NCBI GenBank assembly: GCA_004195635.1
Contig: PSPT01000006.1
Location: 1-63,176, forward strand
Direction: 5' to 3'
Origin: Methanobacteriota archaeon
Lineage (GTDB): Archaea > Thermoplasmatota > Poseidoniia > Poseidoniales > Poseidoniaceae
Length of the DNA: 63,176 bases
Both the position numbers and the translations under genes were made by a program. Below are positions 27,210 to 35,410 of the stretch, in pieces. The notes beneath the pieces are model-generated. The model was not told where the DNA came from. It was given only the letters and a program-made list of their open reading frames with translations, and ran no database searches. Each line of letters begins with the position of its first letter. Positions within the stretch are counted from its first letter, which is position 1.

Positions 27210-28358
27210 ATGGAGATATGGCTCAACTCTAACGACCAGCAAAATGCCACTTCAGGTATTGGAAAACCTGTCAGCCACAATGGCGAAATGCCCCCTAAGT
27301 CCCCAGCGGGAACTAATTCTATAGAATTGTTTTCGCGAGCAGACAGAGTTGTTGGAAGGGACATATACTTTGAAAATGGAAAAGTTTTCAATGAGCAACA
27401 GGAACTAATTGGCGCCCATATCATCATAGATGATTCAACCGGCCAAAGTGCTACCAGAGCACTTCTAGGAAGTGTTGATTGGGTAGTAGTTGAGTGTAAG
27501 GATTGGACGATGATTCCCTTTGAGAATATTATTTCCGATGCCCATCACACTCCAACAAAAATAGCAGCAATAATTGAACAAGCAGAAAAAATTCCAGGAG
27601 TTGCTTTTGCTTTAGACATTGGAGTGGATGCATTGGTACTTGCAAATGACGATATTGAATTGTGGCAGTCGGGTTGTATTGCGAGGGCTCAACGGGCTGA
27701 AATGATGGCGTTGACGGAACAAGAAATCAATAATTGCGATGGTATAGAAACTAGAAATCTAAAGAATAAAACGGATTGTTGCTCTAGTAATGGGGGCAAT
27801 TCTTCTTCAGCGATGGAACTTGAGATTGTGGAAATTGAATCCATCGAAACCGGCCATGTTGGCGAAAGAATATGCATTGATTTCATTGGCCTTCTCAATA
27901 TTGGAGAGGGGGTAATCACGGGTTCTTCGTCAAAAATGATGGGCCTAATTCATGGAGAGACGATTGAAAGTGAGTTTGTCCCTACTCGCCCCTTTAGAGT
28001 AAATGCAGGGCCAGTACACGCCTATATTTTAATGGCGGATGACAAAACAAAATATCTAAGTGAACTCAAGTCAGGTGACTCTCTCAAAGTGATAGATTTT
28101 CACGGAAATACCCGAGAATTAACTGTTGGCAGAATAAAAATTGAAACTCGCCCACTAATATTATTCAGACTTCTCCATCAAAACACCTTTAGGAGTAATA
28201 TGTTTGTCCAACAAGCGGAGACAGTTAGGCTGGTTCGCCCCAACGGCATTCCACTTTCTGCTACTGAGGCAATAATTGGTGACAATATACTCGCAAGGGT
28301 AGAAAAAATGGGAAGACATGTAGGGACTATAATTCAATCAACAGTTGACGAGAGGTAA
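27210..28358 (+). CDS. 3-dehydroquinate synthase II (archaeal AroB')
   Basis: A 382-residue enzyme that oxidatively deaminates and cyclises ADH to 3-dehydroquinate using NAD. Conserved segments are VVVECKDWTMIPFENII (about 93-109), HTPTKIAAIIEQAEKIPGVAF (seen in two parts), IGVDALVLANDD, GLIHGETIESEFVPTRPFR and VNAGPVHAYI (about 250-272), and DFHGNTRELTVGRIKIETRP. It is about 20 residues longer than the usual 325-360 because of a Cys/Ser/Asn-rich insertion (TDCCSSNGGNSSS, about 187-199). GAGG 7 nt before ATG 27210 marks the start. It belongs to the regulator-aroA'-aroB'-shikimate kinase operon. Confidence 0.9.
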   Translation: MEIWLNSNDQQNATSGIGKPVSHNGEMPPKSPAGTNSIELFSRADRVVGRDIYFENGKVFNEQQELIGAHIIIDDSTGQSATRALLGSVDWVVVECKDWTMIPFENIISDAHHTPTKIAAIIEQAEKIPGVAFALDIGVDALVLANDDIELWQSGCIARAQRAEMMALTEQEINNCDGIETRNLKNKTDCCSSNGGNSSSAMELEIVEIESIETGHVGERICIDFIGLLNIGEGVITGSSSKMMGLIHGETIESEFVPTRPFRVNAGPVHAYILMADDKTKYLSELKSGDSLKVIDFHGNTRELTVGRIKIETRPLILFRLLHQNTFRSNMFVQQAETVRLVRPNGIPLSATEAIIGDNILARVEKMGRHVGTIIQSTVDER

Positions 28359-28362
28359 TCAT

Positions 28363-29253
28363 ATGGGGATATTGGGAAAGGGAACGGCTCATGGAGCCTG
28401 TAGCCTACTCCACGCCGCTGGATTGCAAATGGGTGCAAGCCTTGCACTAGACCTTCCTGTGACCGTTCGACTGCGCGATAACCCCCCCAAGAATGAAGTT
28501 GAAGACCCTGATGAACTACTTCCTGCTGTGATAAATGCTTGGCAGGAATTTGGCCACTCCCTCCCTAAAGGTGACCTGCACTGGATGGTGAACTCAAAGG
28601 TTCCACAGCGACAGGGTTTGAAATCTAGTGCTGCTATTGCGGTAGCGGCTATTCGCGCCTTAGCCGATGCAACTGACACTGAATTGGAAATTACACAAAT
28701 TATTGACATGGCCGTTATGGCTCAGCGAACAAGTGGCGTCAGTATTACAGGCAGTGCTGATGATGCTTGGGCTACTGCAACAGAGGGATGGAAATTAGTT
28801 GACCCAAATGTTCCCGCAGCCGAAGGAGTTCTCCTCGAAGGAACGGGCCCTATTTCAGAGGAATGGTATGTGCTGATATTATTGCGCGAAGAGCGGAAGG
28901 AACGACCCGATGCAGATTCTTTTGCTTGGCATCAACAGGGATTCCAACAAGCCCTAAATGCTTTACAAGACGGTAATGAACTGGTTTGTCTAACTTGGAA
29001 TGGACGAGCAATGGCTGGTGTGCTGAATGACCATATTGGACGCAGACTAACCAATGATGCTTTTGTCAATGGTGGACGGGCTGCCGGAATAACAGGATCA
29101 GGTAATGCAATTGTAATTTTTACGCCAAGCGTCTCAGAACCAATTTACAACCGAATTAAGGGTTGGTATGAATCAAGAGCAAAGGATTGTGAATTAATAG
29201 AAACTAAAGTACTGAATCCGCCCCCCGTAGAAGAAAGTGATAATAACGAATAA
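28363..29253 (+). CDS. Shikimate kinase, archaeal GHMP type
   Basis: A 296-residue GHMP-superfamily kinase, the archaeal form of shikimate kinase that makes shikimate 3-phosphate. The start is ATG 28363 (MGILGKGTAHGACS), with AGAGG 7 nt upstream; the longer frame from a TTG inside aroB' was rejected. The GHMP phosphate loop is VPQRQGLKSSAAIAVAA (about 80-96), and the C-terminal motif GGRAAGITGSGNAIVIF (about 220-245) binds the nucleotide side. It is unrelated to bacterial AroK. The gene follows dehydroquinate synthase II by 4 bp. DHQ dehydratase, shikimate dehydrogenase and EPSP synthase are not in the window. Confidence 0.88.
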   Translation: MGILGKGTAHGACSLLHAAGLQMGASLALDLPVTVRLRDNPPKNEVEDPDELLPAVINAWQEFGHSLPKGDLHWMVNSKVPQRQGLKSSAAIAVAAIRALADATDTELEITQIIDMAVMAQRTSGVSITGSADDAWATATEGWKLVDPNVPAAEGVLLEGTGPISEEWYVLILLREERKERPDADSFAWHQQGFQQALNALQDGNELVCLTWNGRAMAGVLNDHIGRRLTNDAFVNGGRAAGITGSGNAIVIFTPSVSEPIYNRIKGWYESRAKDCELIETKVLNPPPVEESDNNE

Positions 29254-29254
29254 C

Positions 29255-29292
29255 GAGAGTGCCAAACTCTCTCACTTACTCTCACTCTTTCT
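29255..29292 (+). terminator. Terminator-like hairpin between convergent aromatic operons
   Basis: GAGAGT-GCCAA-ACTCTC forms a 6-bp stem with a 5-nt loop directly after the shikimate kinase stop, followed by a pyrimidine-rich CACTTACTCTCACTCTTTCTC tract region (shown here as two short runs). The site between two convergent genes suits termination, perhaps in both directions. Confidence 0.45.
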
Positions 29293-29315
29293 CAAAAACA
29301 ATGGTTGCCGCTATC

Positions 29316-30656
29316 CTACTGAATGAGGCTATCTTGCCTTAAATCAAGGATTCTTGAAACTTCAAGTAATGCTTGAGAAATTAATTCGCCATCGATCAAA
29401 AAATGAATGACACTTTTACTCCTCAATACACTATGCAATGCCAACTCAATACCGGCTAGAGCATGTGAAACCTGTTCAACCAAATCACCGCACTCATCAC
29501 TAATTCCAGCACCTACAAGCGACAATACTCCACTCAAGTGTCCCATTTTTAGTTCAACCCCAGTTGTTTGGTGAAGGCAACTAAAGGCAACTGCCGCATC
29601 TTTGTCAGACACGATTAATTCAATTCGGTCATTTGTACTTTGAATTGACCAAGGACTTACGCCAGCATCAATCAATTGACTTAGAGCATTTCTAGCAATA
29701 CTAGAGGTATTGCTTTCATTGCCACATTCAATCACCAACATGCGAACCGACTCTTGACTAGCAATGGCCTGAACTGAAGGGGGACTCAGATGTAAATCTG
29801 GACCGACTATAGTGCCTTCACTTTCGGTTTTCAAACTCGTTAGTATTACCGGAATCCCTAACTCCTCTACTGGTTTTAGGCAAGTTGGATGAAGAATAGT
29901 CGTACCGAGATTGGCTAATGCATTGGCTTCAGAGTATCCAAGATAAGGAACTCTTTTTCCACCAATTCCCCAACGCGGATTTATTGTTAGAATACCTTCT
30001 ACATCTTTCCAAAGAACTAGTTGATCTGCTTGAAGTAAATAGGCCAACGTAGAAGCCGTAACATCGCTACCACCTCTATCCAACACCCTAATGACTCCCT
30101 CTTCATCTACTCCATACCACCCTGTTACAATAGGAATATGAATGTCAAAAAGAAGGGAACGATTCATTTTTTTGGCTGAAACTTGTAAATCAATACTTCT
30201 TTCATTGACCTTCGTGTCAATAATTAGACGCAAATCCTCTGCATTAACAGGTCTTGCATTCAAGCCTTTCACACATAATTCTGAGGCGACAACAAGGGCC
30301 GATAATTGCTCTCCATAAGCCAAAATACGGTGCTCAATCGCAGCGCCAGCACTTTCGCTCTCCAATTTTTTTAAATCATTTACTAATAATGCCATTAATT
30401 CTTCAAAACGGTGAGTGAAATCTCCATCCTCAAGGCTAGGCGACATTACCAGGTGCCGTTGGCGAATTTCATCAGCAATGTCCTCTCGCTGCGAGGGTAT
30501 TTCAATGGCCCTCAAGAGGCGGTCAGTTACTCCCCACAGAGCACTAATGACAACTACAGGTTTTGCTGAAACATTACACAGGCGATGATAAATACTCGTC
30601 AAATCATCAGATGTTTTTAGACAAGAACCGCCAAATTTATGCACTTCAACGTTCAC
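29316..30656 (-). CDS. lysC: Aspartate kinase
   Basis: A 446-residue aspartokinase, making aspartyl-phosphate for aspartate-semialdehyde and from it lysine, threonine and methionine. The N-terminal amino-acid kinase motif is VHKFGGSCL (about 5-13), followed by VVISALWGVTDRLL, LAYGEQLSALVVASEL, ARPVNAEDLRLI, VLDRGGSDVTASTLAYLL and NLGTTILHPTCLKPVEE. The last about 150 residues hold two ACT-like modules for allosteric control. GTG 30656 is the start: GGGGTGG precedes it by about 7 nt, and this removes a spurious hydrophobic extension. It overlaps the chorismate synthase stop by 11 bp, so the two are coupled. Aspartate-semialdehyde is also the substrate of ADH synthase nearby. Confidence 0.88.
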   Translation of the reverse strand: MNVEVHKFGGSCLKTSDDLTSIYHRLCNVSAKPVVVISALWGVTDRLLRAIEIPSQREDIADEIRQRHLVMSPSLEDGDFTHRFEELMALLVNDLKKLESESAGAAIEHRILAYGEQLSALVVASELCVKGLNARPVNAEDLRLIIDTKVNERSIDLQVSAKKMNRSLLFDIHIPIVTGWYGVDEEGVIRVLDRGGSDVTASTLAYLLQADQLVLWKDVEGILTINPRWGIGGKRVPYLGYSEANALANLGTTILHPTCLKPVEELGIPVILTSLKTESEGTIVGPDLHLSPPSVQAIASQESVRMLVIECGNESNTSSIARNALSQLIDAGVSPWSIQSTNDRIELIVSDKDAAVAFSCLHQTTGVELKMGHLSGVLSLVGAGISDECGDLVEQVSHALAGIELALHSVLRSKSVIHFLIDGELISQALLEVSRILDLRQDSLIQ

Positions 30657-31737
30657 TAATCCACCCCCCTCGCTTTGCCAAATCACATAGGACAATAGTT
30701 GCAACTGCTTTGACAACAGATACTGCACGAGGAGCAATAACTGGGTCATGCCTTCCTTCCACTTGCAAGGTAGTTAGTTCTCCGGTAGAAAGGTCAAGGG
30801 TTTGTTGAGGAATGTTGATGCTACTTGGGGGTTTGAAAGTGATTTTTGCATTCAAAGGCGAACCCGTAGCAAACCCGCCCAATGCACCATCTGCTGAATC
30901 CCAATTCTGCCGTGGGCCTTGAGAAGTTTTTTGCCAAGGAGAATTGTGCTCACTCCCAGTCATTGTTGCGACATTGCATCCGAGACCAAATTCAACTGCG
31001 CGGGCAGCAGGTATTGCCATTAAACCACGGGCTAATGCCGGCTCAACACCATCAAACCAAGGCTCACCTAATCCCATGGGAAGACCGGATACTGAGAGTT
31101 CAACCGAACTGCCAAGAGAATTTCCTTCTTGCCTTGCATTATTTACCAATTCTATCATTTGTTCATACACTTTTTCATCGTGGCAACGGAAGGAATCCCA
31201 TTCTTTTTTCCCAAGCACATTCTTATTGAAGCATTTTGCAAGTGGCTCTGCATTTATCTCGCCAATACTTGCGGTATGGGCACTGATACTCCACTCAAGT
31301 GTTTGCACGAGTGGGTGGCAAATTGCTGCTGCCGCGACTAAACCAGCAGTTAGTCGAGCCGATGAACTGCCACCACCGTTTAAATCAGCATTACCATCAC
31401 TGCGAGTCATCATTGGAAGATCTGCATGACCCGGACGAGGAATATCGGGGAGGAAACTATAATCGGTTGAGCGGGAGTCATTATTACGAATTAGGAGCAT
31501 TATTGGCCAGCCGGTGGTTTTCCCTTCATTTACCCCTGAAAGTATTTCCACAAAATCGGATTCACTGCGCTTTGAGGCATATTTACCTCCTGTTTTTCGC
31601 TCATCCATTGCTAGTTGAATCATTTCTCGGTCAACTTCAATCCCAGGGGGGAAGCCTTCAACCAAAGCACCTACGGAAGGGCCATGGCTTTCGCCAAAAA
31701 GAGTGACACGAAGTTGCTCGCCCAGCGACATGCGCAT
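30646..31737 (-). CDS. aroC: Chorismate synthase
   Basis: A 363-residue FMN-dependent enzyme that converts EPSP to chorismate, the last step of the shikimate pathway. Signatures are LRVTLFGESHGPSVGALVEG (about 9-28), ERKTGGKYAS, RPGHADLPMMTR, GGGSSSARLTAGLVAAAAI (about 125-143), PAARAVEFGLG and GGFATGSPL. The start at ATG 31737 has GGGAGGT 7 nt upstream. Length and motifs are normal. It is translationally coupled to aspartate kinase and faces the aroA'-aroB'-shikimate kinase operon, so the aromatic pathway is split across two converging transcripts. Confidence 0.95.
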   Translation of the reverse strand: MRMSLGEQLRVTLFGESHGPSVGALVEGFPPGIEVDREMIQLAMDERKTGGKYASKRSESDFVEILSGVNEGKTTGWPIMLLIRNNDSRSTDYSFLPDIPRPGHADLPMMTRSDGNADLNGGGSSSARLTAGLVAAAAICHPLVQTLEWSISAHTASIGEINAEPLAKCFNKNVLGKKEWDSFRCHDEKVYEQMIELVNNARQEGNSLGSSVELSVSGLPMGLGEPWFDGVEPALARGLMAIPAARAVEFGLGCNVATMTGSEHNSPWQKTSQGPRQNWDSADGALGGFATGSPLNAKITFKPPSSINIPQQTLDLSTGELTTLQVEGRHDPVIAPRAVSVVKAVATIVLCDLAKRGGWISER

Positions 31738-31931
31738 GCATCATACCTCCCAGTAATCAGGGTACAGGCTTGTCCCTTCTCAAGATTTGCCTTCAATAGG
31801 TTAGGTTTAGTTGAGCTGAGTTTTGGCTGATGGAAGGGTAAATCAGAGTTGGTGGTCACGAAGATGAGGCGAGAGAAGGCCAAAAAATCTTTGACGAGGT
31901 ATCTTAGATGCAAGTTGTGAAAAAGGGAGAA

Positions 31932-32888
31932 TCAATCCTTGTTTTCACGGTACTTCTGGATACGCATAGGAATGTTTGCAGCAAAAACACTACCGACAAT
32001 CATGAATACAATTAAAGAGCCCAATGCAACTCCGTAAACAGAAATAAGTTCTACACTTTGCTCCATTCGCAAAGCACTAATTTCAGAGAAAGGTCGGACA
32101 AATAGTGGAAGTATCGTATTGGCTGAAAGAACAATGAAAGCAAGGGTTCCAGCAATTATTGGATTAACCAATAGACTTCGGTGATATTTACTTACTACTT
32201 TCTTGACATTCATCACGTATACTTCATTAGTACGAATACTGGTATCAAGCATAGAGAAACGGATTACTCCATTAGTTAATTCAAAATACATTATCAAAAT
32301 TACCGCATACAGAACGACTAATATTGTTAGCATTAATGGATTGTCATCAAAACCAAACCAATCATTTGAAAGGCTGACCTTTGAACTTGCAAAGCGCAGT
32401 GCAGAGAGAATGAATAGCAAATATGAACTAAGCATAAAACGTGGATCACGGTTGAAAGTTCCCCAGAAACCAGTTGCTACTGCTGCAATAACAACTAGGG
32501 TTTGAATCATGGTTGCAATTCCTACACTGTTAGAAACCCAAAACCAAATGGTTCCCTGAGGGGGAGATACAATCCAAGTAAGCATTCCCAAAGCCACTAA
32601 CAAGGCATAGGCTGCTAATTGCAAAGTTTGCACCATTTTATCTGCAGGTAAGAACTTCAGTTTGGGCACAAGAGGCCCGCCGAGAAGGCTTTCGATAAAT
32701 GATGGAATTTGAATTTCTGGAATTGCATCAGAAGGTATTTCAGAACCTCCTCCTACACGACCAGCCAATTTCTTACGACTTGGTGCTGCTGCACGGACGG
32801 TCTTACCCTCGTAAAGATGAGATGTATCGCTAGATTTTGACCCGGTTGCAGCAGGGTTACGTGGTCCTTTTTTTGCTGGAGCTGACAT
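31932..32888 (-). CDS. Membrane protein of the MoxR/DUF58 operon
   Basis: A 318-residue protein with a disordered, basic, Pro/Ala/Ser-rich N-terminus (about 1-70), then about seven hydrophobic segments (for example TLQLAAYALLVALGMLTWIV, IATMIQTLVVIAAVATGFW, PLMLTILVVLYAVILIMYF, YGVALGSLIVFMIVGSVFAA). No enzyme motif is visible. AAGGAGGAGG lies 7 nt before ATG 32888. It is the last gene of the DUF4350-MoxR-DUF58 operon, 15 bp after the DUF58 gene, so it is probably a membrane component of that complex. I do not recognise the family. Confidence 0.75.
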   Translation of the reverse strand: MSAPAKKGPRNPAATGSKSSDTSHLYEGKTVRAAAPSRKKLAGRVGGGSEIPSDAIPEIQIPSFIESLLGGPLVPKLKFLPADKMVQTLQLAAYALLVALGMLTWIVSPPQGTIWFWVSNSVGIATMIQTLVVIAAVATGFWGTFNRDPRFMLSSYLLFILSALRFASSKVSLSNDWFGFDDNPLMLTILVVLYAVILIMYFELTNGVIRFSMLDTSIRTNEVYVMNVKKVVSKYHRSLLVNPIIAGTLAFIVLSANTILPLFVRPFSEISALRMEQSVELISVYGVALGSLIVFMIVGSVFAANIPMRIQKYRENKD

Positions 32889-32903
32889 TTTTTTTCCTCC
32901 TCC

Positions 32904-34217
32904 TTAGAATCCTCTTGCTCCGGCAAGCGCTGTTGAAAGTAGCATATCCGACTCCCAATCCATAATATTGACGCCGAGACTCCGCAATTCACCAATTAGA
33001 ATGTCTCGTTCGGTCTTGAGTACATCAAAACCAGTTCGGTTTAAGCGGCGTGCATCAAATTCAAAGTCTAGACTTGAAGGAGATAGAACTGTGACATCAA
33101 AGTCACGCGCACGGAAATCCCTAAGCGCGCTTACGATAGTTGGGTCATCCTCAAGATTGGACATAACAATAATTGGACTGCCCCGGTTGATATGTGGCAT
33201 TATTCGATTTACCACTACCTGGAGAGGAATGTTTCCCCTTGCGCTTGCGCCGGCAAGTTTTGTCAGTAAAACATAGAGTTGTTTCTTTCCTGTATCACGA
33301 TCAACACTAACGACTTCATCACCATAGACAATTAGCCCAACAGAGTCGCGACGAGATAAGAAGAACCTTGCAAGACTTGCTGCTGCACGAGTGGAATATA
33401 CCAATGCATTACGACTAACTGGGCCAGTTTCACTTACTGCGCGTCCATCAACGATTAGGATGATGTCACTAACCGCATCTCTCTCGCGCTCATTGACCAT
33501 TAGTCTACCGCTGCGTGCATATGCATTCCAATTAATTTGTCTAAAGGAATCACCGTCAAAGTATTCTCTTAAACTGTAAAACTCACTTCCGGGTCCTGGC
33601 TGACGTATATTTACCGCACCGGTGAAAATCTTGGGCACCTTGCTCTTTACGAAGGTATCGTTTAGATCTTCCATCTTAGGGAATACCAAGAAGTCACTGT
33701 ATACCTGTAATTCTTTTTCCTTGTGGAATAATCCAAACGGATCTTGAATACGAACCGTTACTGGGCCTATACTGTAGAATCCTCTAAGAGGGCACTCAAC
33801 AGTGTATTCAATCATGGTTTCTCGGCGTGGGCCTAGTTCCATGAGGATATAATTGGCACCTTCTTTGATTCGCATTACTTCAGGAACTCGGTCGCGAACT
33901 TCCAAGATCTTTGCAAGGGAACTTTGATTTTGCATTCGCAGAGTACAAGATACTTCACCATCTTCAAACACTCTTGCAGCGGATAATTTACGCATTGCTG
34001 AGACATTGGATAGGCTAACGCCCTCCTCACCTTCCCATTCGTCAGCACGGCGGCCAGAGCTCGCTACATCGGCGTGATTTGTGAATAAAGCAGCATAGGT
34101 CAAAAACACAAAGATTACTACCGCAATGGTCACCAATTGGCTATTTCTCAAGGTTAGCCCCAAGAGGTAAAGGGCTATCGCAAGACTTCCTAGCATTGAC
34201 GATTTGCGGCTCCACAT
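32904..34217 (-). CDS. DUF58 domain protein
   Basis: A 437-residue protein with two N-terminal membrane helices (about 10-50), a beta-rich middle (about 85-190; VRDRVPEVMRI, IEYTVECPLRGFYSIGPVTV) and the DUF58 signature GSEFYSLREYFDGDSFRQINW followed by NAYARSGRLMVNERE (about 215-250, quoted in parts). A vWA-like region follows with ILIVDGRAVSETG, where the MIDAS DxSxS is altered to DGRAV. DUF58 proteins pair with MoxR AAA+ ATPases in envelope maturation or stress operons. ATG 34217 is used; a GTG four codons earlier is possible. It stands between MoxR and the operon's last membrane protein. Confidence 0.85.
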   Translation of the reverse strand: MWSRKSSMLGSLAIALYLLGLTLRNSQLVTIAVVIFVFLTYAALFTNHADVASSGRRADEWEGEEGVSLSNVSAMRKLSAARVFEDGEVSCTLRMQNQSSLAKILEVRDRVPEVMRIKEGANYILMELGPRRETMIEYTVECPLRGFYSIGPVTVRIQDPFGLFHKEKELQVYSDFLVFPKMEDLNDTFVKSKVPKIFTGAVNIRQPGPGSEFYSLREYFDGDSFRQINWNAYARSGRLMVNERERDAVSDIILIVDGRAVSETGPVSRNALVYSTRAAASLARFFLSRRDSVGLIVYGDEVVSVDRDTGKKQLYVLLTKLAGASARGNIPLQVVVNRIMPHINRGSPIIVMSNLEDDPTIVSALRDFRARDFDVTVLSPSSLDFEFDARRLNRTGFDVLKTERDILIGELRSLGVNIMDWESDMLLSTALAGARGF

Positions 34218-34258
34218 GTTTTCACACACTTCCTTATCTAACAGGTATCAAACCTGTT

Positions 34259-35392
34259 TCAAACGGTTGGGACCGGTACTTCACGGAGAATCGTTTGAAT
34301 CACTTCTTCAGCCTCTAAGCCCTTAATTTGATGTTCAGGCTTTAGAATGAGACGGTGAGCAAGAGCCAAAGCAGCGATGCCCTTGATATCATCAGGTGTT
34401 ACGAAGTCGCGACCACGCAAAGCAGCGGCTGCACGTCCTGTCTTTAGAAGTGCTTGCGAACCACGAGGAGAAGCTCCAACGAGAACACGAGGGTCTTCAC
34501 GGGTACGAGTTACCACTTCAACCATGTACATACGCAGAGCAGGGTCAACATAAACGTCTTCACAGGCTTGCTGCATTGCAATAACACGCTGAGGGTCGGT
34601 AATAACTTCTACATCAACAGCGTCCTTTCGACGAGCAATACGTCGTGCAAGAATTTCATCTTCATCAGCACGGTCTGGGTATCCAACACTCATCTTGAAC
34701 ATGAAACGGTCAAGTTGCGCTTCAGGTAGAGGATATGTACCCTCTTGTTCAACTGGGTTCTGTGTTGCCATAACGAGGAATGGAGCTGGTAACTTGTGAG
34801 TAACAGTACCAATTGTAACCTGCTTTTCTTGCATAGCCTCAAGCAAAGCAGCCTGAGTCTTTGGTGGAGCACGGTTTATCTCGTCCGCTAGTAGAAGGTT
34901 GCAGAACAGAGGTCCTGGTTTGAATGTGAATTCTCCCTTCTTTGCATCATAGATGTTTGTTCCAGTAATATCTGCAGGTAGCAAATCCGGAGTAAACTGA
35001 ACACGCTTGAAGTCACAACCTAATGCATCAGCAAAGGTATTGGTCATCAAAGTCTTAGCAAGTCCAGGATAATCTTCGAAAAGAAGGTTACCATCACTGA
35101 GAATGTCGATAAGAACATTGTCAATAACGTGGGATTTACCAATAATTACTTTCTGTACTTCAGCACTAATCGCTTGGCAAATAGCACCGACAGCGGCTAA
35201 GCGATCTCGTACTTCAGGTGTACTTTGGTGTTTCGGTTGGGCAGGCACAGCGGGTGCTGGTGCGGCATAGGCAGCTGGTGCAGCCGGCGTTGGAGCCGGT
35301 GCGGGGGCTGCTGGGGCCGGTACTGCCGCTGGCATTGGAGCCGGCGGAGCAGCAGGGGCTGCGGGGGCATGTGGGGGGGCGGGCGGTTGCAT
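34259..35392 (-). CDS. MoxR-family AAA+ ATPase
   Basis: A 377-residue AAA+ protein. An unusual first 55 residues are almost entirely Pro and Ala (likely a flexible linker). The ATPase core begins near residue 65: Walker A DYPGLAKTLM (about 107-116), Walker B LLLADEINRAPPKTQ (about 167-181), sensor 1 FLVMATQNPVEQEGTYPLPEAQ near 205-225 (quoted in part as ATQNPVEQEG) and an arginine-finger region LDRFMFK. The C-terminal lid has LVGASPRGSQALLK. GGAGG lies 7 nt before ATG 35392. MoxR acts as a chaperone-like ATPase with DUF58/vWA partners, which are encoded next to it. Confidence 0.93.
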   Translation of the reverse strand: MQPPAPPHAPAAPAAPPAPMPAAVPAPAAPAPAPTPAAPAAYAAPAPAVPAQPKHQSTPEVRDRLAAVGAICQAISAEVQKVIIGKSHVIDNVLIDILSDGNLLFEDYPGLAKTLMTNTFADALGCDFKRVQFTPDLLPADITGTNIYDAKKGEFTFKPGPLFCNLLLADEINRAPPKTQAALLEAMQEKQVTIGTVTHKLPAPFLVMATQNPVEQEGTYPLPEAQLDRFMFKMSVGYPDRADEDEILARRIARRKDAVDVEVITDPQRVIAMQQACEDVYVDPALRMYMVEVVTRTREDPRVLVGASPRGSQALLKTGRAAAALRGRDFVTPDDIKGIAALALAHRLILKPEHQIKGLEAEEVIQTILREVPVPTV

Positions 35393-35410
35393 TTTATTTC
35401 CTCCTTTTTT

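Noticed and set aside
29316-30749. Longer aspartate kinase start at 30749
   Set aside because: It would add a hydrophobic, non-homologous N-terminus deep inside aroC; the GTG at 30656 has a ribosome binding site and starts at the conserved motif.
31738-31931. Small gene or RNA in the gap upstream of aroC
   Set aside because: The reverse frame there is a shadow extension of the aroC region and no stem-loop or tRNA fold is seen.
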